64,000 nt of DNA from Methanobacterium bryantii (lineage in GTDB: Archaea; Methanobacteriota; Methanobacteria; Methanobacteriales; Methanobacteriaceae), in contig NZ_LMVM01000001.1 in assembly GCF_002287175.1 (NCBI RefSeq), positions 310,001 to 374,000 of the forward strand. Direction: 5' to 3'. The stretch's first letter is position 1. Every line of letters begins with the position of its first letter. The notes below the pieces were generated by a model, which worked only from the letters and a program-made list of their open reading frames with translations, was not told the DNA's origin and made no database searches. This document shows, piece after piece, positions 29,420 through 39,075 of the stretch. Made by a program: the position numbers and the translations under genes.

Positions 29420-29640
29420 TCAAATCTTTCTCTAGTCGAAAATCAAGGATTTTCGAGGCTTTAAAAAAAAAAATTATGTTTTTTTGAAAACTGTTGACAG
29501 ATTCTACAATTTGTCACTATATGAAAACTATCAAAAACTTCGATACTCAAATTCTGTGAATTTGTATCTTATCCAAAATTTTGATCTGTAATAAAAGATA
29601 TGTAAAATCTCTAAATATTCAAAAATCAGAGCTGACAAGA
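29420..29640. repeat. Scattered mini-palindromes between paralogues 2 and 3
   Basis: Includes the perfect inverted repeats CGAAAATC-AAG-GATTTTCG (29437-29455) and CAAATTC-TGT-GAATTTG (29548-29564), with a T/A-rich stretch between. Same style (7-10 bp arms, 3-nt loop) as the big arrays, but looser. Confidence 0.6.
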
Positions 29641-29666
29641 ATTTCCGAGATTTCTAGGTGGATTCA

Positions 29667-30395
29667 ATGATTAAAAAAAAATTAGTTATAATTGCTTTGT
29701 GTGCAATTGTTATCATGTTAATAGCTGCATCTTTAAATACAGCTAGTTCAACCAAACATACTACTTTGGGTTCAGACAGCAGAGGATATGTTATAAAAGA
29801 CGTATATATGCCAAATGAAACTTTAAATTCTAAATTAGCAAATATCACAGGTACATCTTCTCAAAAAAAGGTTAAAGTGGCAGTTGTTACAGGTATACAT
29901 ATGCGAGAAACACTCTCAATAAATGCTTCCAATGCAGTGGTAAAAGACTATGCCAAATCCCACAATGTGGAAATCGTACAGTATACCATTGTAGTGCACG
30001 AGAACTTTGATTATTATACTGCAGGTAGAAAGAAAGGAGAAGGCCTTGCTGCAGATTATATCATTCAAGATGTTGCTAAATCTGATTATGATGTTATAAT
30101 AATATGTCATGATCATAAAAAAGGTTATGGTGAAGGGTTTTACATTGCAACTCCTTCAATGGATAATAAGTCGGTAACACTTGCAGAAAAAGTCGATAAA
30201 GCTATGTCTGGGTTAAGATTCCTTCCGTCAGATGAAAATCCTAAAAAGAAAGGTTCATCAACCGAAGTTTTCACAAAACCTTTAGCAGCTACTGGACACG
30301 CTACATTTGTTTATGAGATCCCTGAATGGGTGAGTTACAGCGAAGCCTATAATGTGACCTATAATTTAGTTGACACGGCTTATAATTCGATATAA
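29667..30395 (+). CDS. Membrane-anchored zinc-carboxypeptidase-like protein, paralogue 3 (divergent)
   Basis: The most divergent of the three. It keeps the membrane anchor, HxxE in VVTGIHMRETLS, GRKKGEGLAADY, IICHDHKKGYGEGFYIATPSMD and FVYEIPEWV, but has an insert (about 50-65, ETLNSKLANITGTSS) and lacks the YYQR block. AGGTGG precedes ATG 29667. A palindrome-bearing gap of 310 bp separates it from paralogue 2, so it probably has its own promoter. Retention of all candidate active-site residues argues that it is functional. Confidence 0.6.
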   Translation: MIKKKLVIIALCAIVIMLIAASLNTASSTKHTTLGSDSRGYVIKDVYMPNETLNSKLANITGTSSQKKVKVAVVTGIHMRETLSINASNAVVKDYAKSHNVEIVQYTIVVHENFDYYTAGRKKGEGLAADYIIQDVAKSDYDVIIICHDHKKGYGEGFYIATPSMDNKSVTLAEKVDKAMSGLRFLPSDENPKKKGSSTEVFTKPLAATGHATFVYEIPEWVSYSEAYNVTYNLVDTAYNSI

Positions 30396-30489
30396 TTAAT
30401 GAAAAATCAACATTTTTCATATCAATTATTGTTTAACTTTTTTAAATTTTGCATTTTAAAATCAATGAATTTCAAAACTAAAAAATAAT

Positions 30490-30729
30490 CTATCCATAAA
30501 TTAGAGTATAGATAAATATTCCTAGTGCTATAAAAGGTAGTGATACATTTATAATTATTAAAATTTCTCTATCTCCAATTTTTCGAGGAGTATATGCCTC
30601 TAAAAGTAGTGCTGCACTTAGTATAAGCCATCCGAGGGCATATAAGTAACTTTTAATATATAATGTATATATAAAAACAATTAAAAATATGCATCCAGCT
30701 ACAATGCTGAATCTGTCATTTGGTGACAC
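30490..30729 (-). CDS. Small membrane protein of unknown function
   Basis: 79 residues with three likely membrane helices (about 8-25, 28-45, 56-77) and a short charged loop (YTPRKIGDREI). GTG start with AGAGG about 6 nt upstream. No family recognised. Confidence 0.6.
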   Translation of the reverse strand: MSPNDRFSIVAGCIFLIVFIYTLYIKSYLYALGWLILSAALLLEAYTPRKIGDREILIIINVSLPFIALGIFIYTLIYG

Positions 30730-30814
30730 ATAATGCCTCTTTTTTTATTATTCATTATTCTGTAGTATGTAATTTATATACTTTGAAATAGATTCAATAA
30801 TGAGTTGATATTCA

Positions 30815-31324
30815 ATGACAGTGATAGTACCAGATAGCAATTTTATGGCCAGTCCTTCTTTTCTTATCATAATTATGCTGATTATTATACTGCAGTTACG
30901 CGAAAGGAAAATTAAATTAAGAAAATTAATAATTATGCCTGTAATTTTGTCTATAATTACAATTCCTATGATTTATGTTGAAATGTACAGTGTTTTCAAC
31001 GCTGCAGTTATATTTGTTAGCATTTTAATAGGGGTATTAATGGGTTTTTTAATATCCAGGTTTATGGAAGTTAAGATGGATGAAAATGGCTCTATGATAA
31101 TGAAGGGTTCGGTTATTGCAGTGTTTCTATGGGCTGCAATTATTCTAGTCAGGATATATGGAAGAAATGAAATTAGCAGCATGGGACTTATAGACTTAAA
31201 CCTTTTAACAGCCATGTTTCTTATTATGGCAGTGGGAGCAATGATTTCCCGTCGTATATTCATTTACTGGAAATATGTAAACTTTAAAAAGAATGCTGCT
31301 TTAAAACAGGATTTAATTAACTGA
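30815..31324 (+). CDS. Multi-spanning membrane protein, possibly CcdC/DUF1453-like
   Basis: 169 residues with four or five hydrophobic segments (about 15-27, 39-55, 60-82, 99-115, 128-145) separated by basic loops. Layout and segments such as RKLIIMPVILSI recall the CcdC/DUF1453 family, but this is a weak resemblance. It is convergent with the response regulator gene 15 nt downstream. Role unknown. Confidence 0.6.
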   Translation: MTVIVPDSNFMASPSFLIIIMLIIILQLRERKIKLRKLIIMPVILSIITIPMIYVEMYSVFNAAVIFVSILIGVLMGFLISRFMEVKMDENGSMIMKGSVIAVFLWAAIILVRIYGRNEISSMGLIDLNLLTAMFLIMAVGAMISRRIFIYWKYVNFKKNAALKQDLIN

Positions 31325-31339
31325 AAAATTATGAATTCA

Positions 31340-31819
31340 TTAAACGGGGTAATGTTTAAACCTAAAAATATCGCATGCCTGGCATTTAGATATGTCAAGC
31401 ATGGATGGTACTGTAAGCCCGAATTTTCCAGTATGCTGTATAATTTTCATTAATCCTCTAAAGTCAAGAGGTTTTGAGATATAACAATCTACATGGTTTT
31501 TATAAGCAATTTTAACATCTTCAGGGGAATTTGAAGCTGTAAGAATTATGGCAGGTATTGAATTTAAATTTTTATCATTTTTAATTCTTTTAAGTATCTC
31601 GTGTCCATTTATAAGAGGTAAATACAGGTCTAATATTATTATATCTGGATTAAAATTATCTTTACATTTCCCTTTTCTGTATAAAAAATTTAATGCTTCA
31701 GCGCCGTCTTTAACAGTGCGTATTTCAGTGGGTATATGGTACTCTTTAAAAATTTCTACTGTCCATCTAATGTCTGCAGGGTTGTCTTCAACCAGTAGTA
31801 CTTTAACAGGTTTTTTCAT
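31340..31819 (-). CDS. Single-domain response regulator
   Basis: A CheY/Rcp1-like receiver that would be phosphorylated by a histidine kinase not seen here. Motifs: acidic pair in LLVEDNPADI, phospho-acceptor Asp in IIILDLYLP, Thr/Ser in ILTAS and Lys in ISKPLD. No output domain; a short C-terminal tail contains two Cys (KCQACDIFRF). ATG 31819 has GAGGC 5 nt upstream and is preferred to the TTG at 31831. Such stand-alone receivers are common in Methanobacterium signalling. Confidence 0.85.
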   Translation of the reverse strand: MKKPVKVLLVEDNPADIRWTVEIFKEYHIPTEIRTVKDGAEALNFLYRKGKCKDNFNPDIIILDLYLPLINGHEILKRIKNDKNLNSIPAIILTASNSPEDVKIAYKNHVDCYISKPLDFRGLMKIIQHTGKFGLTVPSMLDISKCQACDIFRFKHYPV

Positions 31820-32129
31820 TGTATGCCTCAAGATCCTTGTACAAACTGAATTTTAATTCATGTTTTAAGCGATTGAATCAATTTGGATATTCCTATTGTT
31901 GAATAGACATCGTATGTTATATTATATTGTCATTAATCCTTAATAAATTTAATTTTTGGAATTGTGGCTATGATATGACCATATTAGTAATACTCGAAAA
32001 TTTATTCTAGTTCATAAAAAAAATAGTGAAATTAAAATTTTCAAATTATTTCTTTGTAAAAATTGTAAAAAAAAAGAAATTTAATGTGTAATTTGATCAA
32101 TCTACACGATTAAGATTTTGAGTTTGGTT

Positions 32130-32711
32130 TTAGTACCAAACATCTTTCATACCAATTAAATATGCAATCATGTTAGTTAGAAGATGTAGAACGATACTTA
32201 TAATAAGTATAATTATAATCATGTTTAATGGTATAAAAACTATAAGCGAAGCAAATATTAATGCACCAATTACAAAATCAAGTTGATCTAGAAATGGGGC
32301 AGCTTTTCCTCTTTCGATTCCAATTCTTCTTTTTATAAAGCTTCCGACTGCATCACCAATTAAAGCACCACCTCCTAGGAAAAGTCCTACAATGGCACCT
32401 TGAAGTATGCTTGTCGGTATTGGTCCTTGGATTATCGTAATTCCAGGTATTAAGCTAAAAATATTTCCATAATACGCAGATACAGATCCCTGAAGGATCC
32501 CTATAAAAGTTCCAATTAAAGTTCCAATAATAGTTCCTTTCCAAGTTACTCCATTACCTATGATACGACGACCGTCACGAAAATTACGGCCGAAATCCAG
32601 TGGTTTACCGCCTCCAAAGACTAATGCTGAAACATTTGCAAGGTATGCCGGTAACATAAAGTATATTACATATGCTGATAAAACTAAAACACTGATAACA
32701 CTTGCATCCAT
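32130..32711 (-). CDS. carS: CDP-archaeol synthase
   Basis: Transfers CMP from CTP to unsaturated archaetidic acid, making the precursor for archaeal polar lipids. The 193-residue membrane protein has about five hydrophobic segments and the conserved cytoplasmic loops GGGKPLDFGRNFRDGRRIIG and GDAVGSFIKRRIGIERG. GGAGGT precedes the ATG. It is divergent from the tetraether synthase gene, sharing a 63-bp intergenic region. Confidence 0.9.
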   Translation of the reverse strand: MDASVISVLVLSAYVIYFMLPAYLANVSALVFGGGKPLDFGRNFRDGRRIIGNGVTWKGTIIGTLIGTFIGILQGSVSAYYGNIFSLIPGITIIQGPIPTSILQGAIVGLFLGGGALIGDAVGSFIKRRIGIERGKAAPFLDQLDFVIGALIFASLIVFIPLNMIIIILIISIVLHLLTNMIAYLIGMKDVWY

Positions 32712-32774
32712 GGTTTACCTCCTGTTTTAAAGCAAGATAATAATTATGTTATTTATAAATATATCTATGGTGAG
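32712..32774. promoter_or_regulatory. Shared promoter region of carS and tes
   Basis: Only 63 bp separate the two divergent lipid genes. TTTATAAATA at 32753-32762 can act as the TATA box for tes, giving a near-leaderless message. The carS ribosome site (GGAGGT) is at the left edge. Confidence 0.5.
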
Positions 32775-34310
32775 ATGATGGTTATAAAGAAAACCAAAAG
32801 TCTATGTCCTCAATGTCTTTCAGTGGTAGATGCTGAAGTTTATGAAGACAACGACAAAATTATGATAAAAAAAGAATGCAAAGAGCATGGTATTTTTGAT
32901 AGTACTTATTGGGGTAGTGATGAACTCTACCTAAAAGCTTCAGAGAGTGATCACAAGGGTAATGGAATAGTTAACCCTCAAACTTCATCTGAAAAAGAAT
33001 GTCCTATGAATTGTGGAATTTGTAAGGATCATGAAAGTCAAACTATTTTAGGTCTTATTGATGTGACAAACCGGTGTAATTTAAAATGTCCTATATGTTT
33101 TGCAAATGCCGCAGTTTCAAACCGTTTATATGAACCGACTTATGAAGAAATAAGGGGCATGCTTCAAACGTTAAGATCTAATAAACCAGTTCCGGCGCCT
33201 GCAATTCAATACGCGGGTGGAGAACCAACTGTAAGAAAAGATCTGGTTGAACTGATTAAGCTTGCAAAAGAAGAAGGATTTAGACATACTCAGATAGCTA
33301 CAAATGGATTAAGGCTTGCGAGAAATCCCAAACTTGCAAAGGAACTCAAAGAAGCTGGTTTAAACACTGTTTATCTTCAATTTGATGGAGTTACAGAAGA
33401 ACCATATCTTAAGACAAGGAACAAGGACTTACTTGCAACCAAACTTAAGGCAATAGAAAACTGTAGATCAGTAGATTTAGGTATAGTGTTGGTTCCTACA
33501 ATTGTAAAAGGAATAAATGACCACCAGATTGGTGATATAATAAAATTTGCAGTTGAAAACATCGATATAATAAGGGGAGTAAACTTCCAGCCTGTATCAT
33601 TTGCAGGTAGAACTCCGGCAGATGAAGTGGAAGAGCAGCGTGTAACAATCCCTGATTTTGAAAAATTGGTGGAAAAACAGACTGATTCCAAGATTAAAGT
33701 TGAAGATTTCCATCCTGCATCATGCGTTACTCCAATTTCAGAATTTATAGAAGCTATTGAAGGCGAAGAGCAGGTTATATTTACCTGTCACCCTCACTGC
33801 GGTGCTGCTACCTATGTTTTTATTGATGATGGCGAAATTATCCCAATTACACAATTTGTAGATGTGGATAAATTCTTTAAATTACTTTCAAAAAGTGCCG
33901 AAGACATAAAAGACGGCGGATTAACTGGAAAAGCAAAAACAGTAGCTAGGGCTACACTTGAACTTCCAAGAACAGTAGATATGTCAAAATCACCAAGTAC
34001 AGTTGACATCCGATCTATACTGACTTCAGTATTTAAAGAGAGATCTTACAGCGCTCTTGGGGATTTCCACCATAAAACACTTCTTATTGGATGCATGCAC
34101 TTCATGGACCCATGGAACTTCGATCAGGATAGGGTAAAAAGGTGTGTAATACACTATGCAGTTCCAGATGGAAGAATAATACCGTTCTGTTCTATGAACG
34201 CTGTTCACAGAGAGGAAATAGAGAAGAAGTTTGCGATTCCATTTGAGAAAGGGAATATAACTGGTGAGAGATTAGAAGGAAAATCTGATTTACCTTCAAA
34301 TAAAACCTAA
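32775..34310 (+). CDS. tes: Radical SAM tetraether lipid synthase
   Basis: Likely joins the phytanyl tails of two archaeol lipids into membrane-spanning tetraethers. The 511-residue protein has N-terminal Cys clusters (CPQC, then CPMNCGICKDH), the radical SAM motif CNLKCPIC (CX3CX2C) near residue 97, AGGEPTVRKDL, and a C-terminal region with CHPHCG and IGCMHFMDPWNFD that may bind further clusters. This layout fits the archaeal Tes family. It is divergent from carS, consistent with lipid work. A related radical SAM methylase is possible but less likely. Confidence 0.8.
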   Translation: MMVIKKTKSLCPQCLSVVDAEVYEDNDKIMIKKECKEHGIFDSTYWGSDELYLKASESDHKGNGIVNPQTSSEKECPMNCGICKDHESQTILGLIDVTNRCNLKCPICFANAAVSNRLYEPTYEEIRGMLQTLRSNKPVPAPAIQYAGGEPTVRKDLVELIKLAKEEGFRHTQIATNGLRLARNPKLAKELKEAGLNTVYLQFDGVTEEPYLKTRNKDLLATKLKAIENCRSVDLGIVLVPTIVKGINDHQIGDIIKFAVENIDIIRGVNFQPVSFAGRTPADEVEEQRVTIPDFEKLVEKQTDSKIKVEDFHPASCVTPISEFIEAIEGEEQVIFTCHPHCGAATYVFIDDGEIIPITQFVDVDKFFKLLSKSAEDIKDGGLTGKAKTVARATLELPRTVDMSKSPSTVDIRSILTSVFKERSYSALGDFHHKTLLIGCMHFMDPWNFDQDRVKRCVIHYAVPDGRIIPFCSMNAVHREEIEKKFAIPFEKGNITGERLEGKSDLPSNKT

Positions 34311-34514
34311 ATTGAGTTAAATTGTTACTCGGAATTAAAATAACTATTTCTAATTCTCTTTTGTAGACTTATTTTCTGGAAGTTCAGAAAACTATTAATA
34401 TGCAGAATTAAACAAGAGATCAACTATTAATAATTTAACAAAAAATATAACAAAAACAGTACAAAGTACCATTTCTTTGAAAGTCTGGAATAAACCAAAT
34501 AGCAGGTCGTTTAA

Positions 34515-35513
34515 ATGATTATAGAAACTCCATCAAGGCTACACATGACTTTAATAGACCTTAATGGAACTATTGGAAGAGTTGATGGCGGTGTAGGACT
34601 TACCATCAAAAAACCTAAACTTGTTCTTGAAGCAAAATATCAAGATGAGGGTATCGATATATTTTTTAAGGAATCCCATAAATTGAATGAAAAAATAATG
34701 GCAGATTATGGGAGAAAAATCGAAAATACAGTTAAGAAAATAACTGATTTCCTGAAAATTGACTCTGGATTTAAATTTGAGGTTAAAACAGCTTATCCTA
34801 CACATTCTGGACTGGGCTCAGGTACTCAACTATCCCTTGCAGTTGCAAAGCTTATATTAAATCTTAATGATCGTGATATGGATGCTTGGCAAATAGCAAA
34901 AATCGTTGGAAGAGGTGGGACTTCAGGTATTGGAGTCAGGGCCTTCGATCATGGCGGATTTATTATTGATGGCGGGCATAAGGTGGATGAAAAACCTGAT
35001 TTTTTACCATCATCAGCATCTAATGCACGCCCTGCACCTTTAATAGCAAGATATGATTTTCCAAAGGATTGGAAAGTAGTACTTGCAATTCCAAATGTCC
35101 CTGCAGGTGCATCAGGTCAAAATGAGGTAAATATTTTCCAGGGGTACTGTCCAATTAAGCTGGACGAAGTACAGAAATTATCTCATTTGATATTAATGAA
35201 AATGATGCCTTCTTTAGTGGAAGAAGATTTAGACTCTTTTGGCTCTGCAGTTAATGAAATCCAGAATACTGGATTTAAAAAAATAGAAGTTGGGTTTCAA
35301 GATTCTGTAATTAATGAAATAGCTCAAAATCTCAGAAATGCAGGTGCAGCGGGGGTTGGAATGAGTTCATTTGGCCCTACTATTTATGCGGTAACTGATA
35401 CAAACACAAAAGATATATCAAAAGTAGCTCAGAGTACTATGAATGAGATTGGCGGAAAAGTTATTGTTACTGAAGCTAAAAATAGCGGTGCTACGCTGAA
35501 AAAAGAATTTTGA
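34515..35513 (+). CDS. mptG: Beta-ribofuranosylaminobenzene 5'-phosphate synthase (methanopterin biosynthesis)
   Basis: Condenses PRPP with a 4-hydroxybenzoate-type substrate in the first committed step of the methanopterin side chain. The protein has a GHMP-kinase-like fold: PSRLHMTLIDLNG at the start, the loop PTHSGLGSGTQLSLAVA near residue 95, GRGGTSGIGVRAFDHGGFIIDGGH, and GAAGVGMSSFGPTIYAVTD near the C terminus. 332 residues is the usual length. No pathway partner adjoins it; hacB lies downstream with a separate promoter region. Confidence 0.88.
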   Translation: MIIETPSRLHMTLIDLNGTIGRVDGGVGLTIKKPKLVLEAKYQDEGIDIFFKESHKLNEKIMADYGRKIENTVKKITDFLKIDSGFKFEVKTAYPTHSGLGSGTQLSLAVAKLILNLNDRDMDAWQIAKIVGRGGTSGIGVRAFDHGGFIIDGGHKVDEKPDFLPSSASNARPAPLIARYDFPKDWKVVLAIPNVPAGASGQNEVNIFQGYCPIKLDEVQKLSHLILMKMMPSLVEEDLDSFGSAVNEIQNTGFKKIEVGFQDSVINEIAQNLRNAGAAGVGMSSFGPTIYAVTDTNTKDISKVAQSTMNEIGGKVIVTEAKNSGATLKKEF

Positions 35514-35681
35514 TGATGTTCAAAATTCAAGGAATAATCAAAGTGAAAATTTTAACATAGCCTGTTTATACAATACTATTGTGTTGAACTATTAGTTAAC
35601 AATCATTTATATAAAAACTAAATGATAATATTGACATCGCTAAATTAATCAAAATTCTTTAAAAACTCATCACTGATTCAT

Positions 35682-36173
35682 ATGAATGAAAAAATAGAAG
35701 GAAAAGTCTGGAAATTTGGAGATAATGTAGATACTGATGTGATAATTCCTGGAAGATATCTGAGAACTTTCAGCCTGGATGATCTGGCAGCACACGTAAT
35801 GGAAGGTGTAGACCCTGATTTTTCAGGAAATGTCCAAAAGGGCGATATCATAGTTGCTGACTGGAACTTTGGATGTGGCTCATCAAGAGAACAAGCTCCA
35901 GTAGCTATAAAACACGCAGGTGTTTCAGCAATAGTTGCAAAATCATTTGCAAGAATTTTTTACAGGAATGCAATAAATATTGGATTACCTGTTATTGTGG
36001 CCGATATAAATGCCGAAAAAGGAGATATTTTAAAAATAGACATGGAAAAAGGCATTATAGAAAATCAGTCAACAAATGAAACATTTAAAATTGAGCCATT
36101 TAAAAAATTCATGCTTGATATTTTGAAAGACGGCGGATTAGTTAATCATTACCTTAAACTCAAGGAAGAATAG
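35682..36173 (+). CDS. hacB: Homoaconitase small subunit (coenzyme B and related 2-oxoacid elongation)
   Basis: The swivel subunit of an aconitase-family hydro-lyase. The 163-residue protein has KFGDNVDTDVIIPGRYLRT, NFGCGSSREQAP (conserved substrate-binding loop) and SFARIFYRNAINIGLP. The YLRT loop is reported as typical of methanogen homoaconitase, whereas isopropylmalate isomerase small subunits have a different residue at the Arg; leuD is therefore the alternative call. The large subunit is not in this window. Confidence 0.8.
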   Translation: MNEKIEGKVWKFGDNVDTDVIIPGRYLRTFSLDDLAAHVMEGVDPDFSGNVQKGDIIVADWNFGCGSSREQAPVAIKHAGVSAIVAKSFARIFYRNAINIGLPVIVADINAEKGDILKIDMEKGIIENQSTNETFKIEPFKKFMLDILKDGGLVNHYLKLKEE

Positions 36174-36264
36174 GGTTTTGTTTAAATAAAATTTTATTTT
36201 TAGTATATACGGAATAGAGTACATAGTATTGAATATAAATTTATTAAAAATTTGAGGAAAGTAA

Positions 36265-36864
36265 ATGAAATGTCCTGTATGTGAATCTGAATCATATGAA
36301 ATTTTAAAATCAAAAGGCAAGCACTCAAAAGAGCTTCTTTTGAAGTGTGAAGAATGCGGTAACATTTATAGGGAAACTATAATACGAGAAAAACCAGTAG
36401 ATGTCAGAATTGTTATAAGCGAGTTCGAAAAATCTAAAAAAGATTTCGTAAAACTTTATCCCGATGAAGTACTGATGGTAGATGATATCTTAGACCTCGA
36501 TGGAAAAGAAGTTGCAGTAAACTCAATTGAAATAAAAACTAGTGCAAGGGTTTATAGAAGTCCTGTGTCCGATATAGAAACTATTTGGGCATCTTCAATG
36601 GACATGCCTGCAAGAGTTGGTATTTCAGTGGATTTCGGTGGCAGAATTACCTCAAAAAAGGTTGATGTTGATAGGGATTTTGAATTCACTGTTGGAGATA
36701 TAGTCAAAATGGGAAATTTAATTTTTAAAATAAATTCCATAAAAACAATTGAACGAAAACTTAGGAAAGGTTTTGCAAAGGCATATGTGACTAAAAGAGT
36801 TTATGGAAGACCTTTAGAAGAATTCGTAAGATATAATTATGATTTAAGTCCTAATATAGTATGA
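36265..36864 (+). CDS. Archaeal zinc-ribbon protein of the HVO_0476-like family
   Basis: An N-terminal zinc ribbon (CPVCESE ... CEECGNIY) is followed by about 160 residues of mixed alpha/beta fold with no recognised catalytic motif. The family is conserved in archaea and its role is unknown. GAGG lies 7 nt before the ATG. Its stop overlaps the start of pcm by 4 bases, so the two are translated together, hinting at a shared protein-quality role. Confidence 0.75.
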   Translation: MKCPVCESESYEILKSKGKHSKELLLKCEECGNIYRETIIREKPVDVRIVISEFEKSKKDFVKLYPDEVLMVDDILDLDGKEVAVNSIEIKTSARVYRSPVSDIETIWASSMDMPARVGISVDFGGRITSKKVDVDRDFEFTVGDIVKMGNLIFKINSIKTIERKLRKGFAKAYVTKRVYGRPLEEFVRYNYDLSPNIV

Positions 36865-37517
36865 TGATAGATGAGAGAAAGGAACTTGTTAAGAGACTTT
36901 CAGAATTCGGATACATAAAATCAGAAAATGTAATGCATGCTATGGAAAAAGTTCCAAGAGAAGAATTTTTACCTGAGGAAAATAAGTCTTATGCTTACGT
37001 CGATCAACCTTTACCCATAGGAAAGGGCCAAACAATCTCGGCACCGCATATGGTGGCAATGATATGTGAGAGACTTCAACTTGAAGGGGATATGAAAGTT
37101 TTAGAGATTGGGACTGGTTTTGGATACAATGCAGCTGTTATTTCAGAGGCCATGGGCAAAAAAGGCCATGTTTACAGCATAGAAAGGATAGAATATCTTG
37201 CAAAACTGGCTGAAGAGAACCTTAAAAGAACTGGCTACGATGAAAATGTAACAGTGATAATTGGTGATGGGACACTTGGATATGAAAAAGAAGCGCCATA
37301 CGATCGGATTTATGGGACTGCAAGTGCCCCATATGTTCCTGAACCCCTTAAAGAACAGCTTAAGGTTGGTGGAAGGCTCTTAGTTCCAGTTGGAGAACAG
37401 GCATATTTCCAGGATCTTATCTGTATTGTTAAGAAATCCGAAACTGAATTCAAAGAGAAATCACTGGGTGGAGTTGCTTTTGTTCCGATGATTGGGAAAC
37501 ATGGCTGGCCTGAATAG
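36861..37517 (+). CDS. pcm: Protein-L-isoaspartate O-methyltransferase
   Basis: Methylates isoaspartyl residues in aged proteins with SAM, starting their repair. It has VPREEFLPEE, the QPLPIGKGQTISAPHMVA segment that binds the peptide, the SAM loop VLEIGTGFGYNAAVI, and the C-terminal VGGRLLVPVG. 218 residues. Overlaps the preceding zinc-ribbon gene by 4 bp (ATGATG). Confidence 0.95.
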   Translation: MMIDERKELVKRLSEFGYIKSENVMHAMEKVPREEFLPEENKSYAYVDQPLPIGKGQTISAPHMVAMICERLQLEGDMKVLEIGTGFGYNAAVISEAMGKKGHVYSIERIEYLAKLAEENLKRTGYDENVTVIIGDGTLGYEKEAPYDRIYGTASAPYVPEPLKEQLKVGGRLLVPVGEQAYFQDLICIVKKSETEFKEKSLGGVAFVPMIGKHGWPE

Positions 37518-37647
37518 GTTCGAGATATTACTTTTAAAGAGATCATACTATCCAGCTAATTTTTAGTTAAAATAATATATTTATAGCTAATTTTAGATTA
37601 GATCACACAGTTCAATTTATATTTTTACACAGGATCAGGTCGATAAA

Positions 37648-38928
37648 ATGAAAGTTTATATTGATACATTTGGTTGTACATTTAATCAGGGTGACTCACA
37701 GATAATGGCTGGGCTTCTGCAGGAAGACAATGCCCAGCTAGTTTCAAAGATGGAAGATGCAGACGTGATCATACTTAACACATGTTATGTTAAACAGCCG
37801 ACAGAACAGAAGGTTATAAACAGGATTAAGAAGGTTCAGGAGCAGTTTCCAGATAAAAAGTTGATAATTTCTGGATGTATGGTGGAAATTGATCCAGATA
37901 AACTTAAAAAAGCTGCACCTTCTGCTGGATGGATTGGACCGCGTCAAATTAAATCGACTATAGATGTTGTGAAGTCATGCATGAATGATAAAACTTCAAG
38001 GATTACAGGTCATAGTGATGACATAAAGGCAGGCCTTCTAAAGATACGTTTCAATCCATTTGTACATATATCTCAAATATGTGAGGGATGTGTTGGAAGA
38101 TGCACTTACTGCTGTACAAGGTTTGCAAGGGGAAAACTCCAGAGCTATCCAGTTGAAGATATAAAGAAAGAGATTGAAAGCGCAGTAGAGGATGGATGTG
38201 TTGAAATTCAACTCACGGCTCAAGATACAGCTGCATATGGGATGGATACTGGAGGAAAACTTTCGGAACTTATAAAAGAGATAACTACGATTCCTGGTGA
38301 TTTCAGGTTAAGAGTTGGAATGATGCACCCAAAGAGCATGATGAGAGATCTAGATGAGTTAATCGAGGTTTTTATGCATAAAAATGTCTATAACTTCATG
38401 CATATCCCTATTCAAAGCGGCAGCGACCCTGTATTAAATCATATGGGTCGTGATCACACAGTTGTACAGTATAAAGATATAATATCAAAAGTCAGGGAAA
38501 AAATACCCGAGATTTCTATAGCTACAGATATAATAGTGGGCTATCCAACAGAAACTGATGAAGACTTTGAAGACACCTTAAAGTTAATTGGAGATATTAA
38601 GCCAAATTTTATTCATATTTCGAAATACAGGCACAGGCCAAAGGCTATATCATCTTCAATGCCTGAAATAGATCATAACATTATGAAAAAAAGGTCTAAA
38701 GCACTGAATGATCTTAAATCAAAGATACTTTACCAGAACAACCTTGCAGAAATCGGAAAAGTTTATGAAATTTTAATAACAGAAAAAGGTAGTAAGGGCG
38801 GTTACATTGGAAGGACAGATTCTTACAAGCATGTAGTCATAGAAAACGGTGAAATTGGTACTTTTGTTAAGGTAAAGATAGATGAAGTTACGAGTACCTA
38901 TTTAAAGGGAACTATTTATGATAACTAA
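37648..38928 (+). CDS. tRNA t6A37 methylthiotransferase, CDKAL1/MtaB type
   Basis: Adds a methylthio group to t6A at position 37 of tRNAs, using two Fe-S clusters and SAM. Domains: UPF0004 N-terminal domain with Cys in DTFGCTFNQGDSQ, LNTCYVK and ISGCMVE; radical SAM core with CEGCVGRCTYCCTRFARG (CX3CX2C); C-terminal TRAM domain (about 360-426). The archaeal/eukaryotic e-MtaB subgroup fits best. An AGGTCGAT ribosome site precedes the ATG. Confidence 0.9.
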   Translation: MKVYIDTFGCTFNQGDSQIMAGLLQEDNAQLVSKMEDADVIILNTCYVKQPTEQKVINRIKKVQEQFPDKKLIISGCMVEIDPDKLKKAAPSAGWIGPRQIKSTIDVVKSCMNDKTSRITGHSDDIKAGLLKIRFNPFVHISQICEGCVGRCTYCCTRFARGKLQSYPVEDIKKEIESAVEDGCVEIQLTAQDTAAYGMDTGGKLSELIKEITTIPGDFRLRVGMMHPKSMMRDLDELIEVFMHKNVYNFMHIPIQSGSDPVLNHMGRDHTVVQYKDIISKVREKIPEISIATDIIVGYPTETDEDFEDTLKLIGDIKPNFIHISKYRHRPKAISSSMPEIDHNIMKKRSKALNDLKSKILYQNNLAEIGKVYEILITEKGSKGGYIGRTDSYKHVVIENGEIGTFVKVKIDEVTSTYLKGTIYDN

Positions 38929-39075
38929 TTTTTAGCTGCTGAATCATGTTTTTATATGATTTAAGTATTTAAACATGATTCAGTTTAAATTTATAAATGA
39001 GAACATTCATTAAAGTGTTTAACCTATTTTTTTTAAAGAGTTATAATCTAATATTGTAGAATTTGCAGGTGGGTT

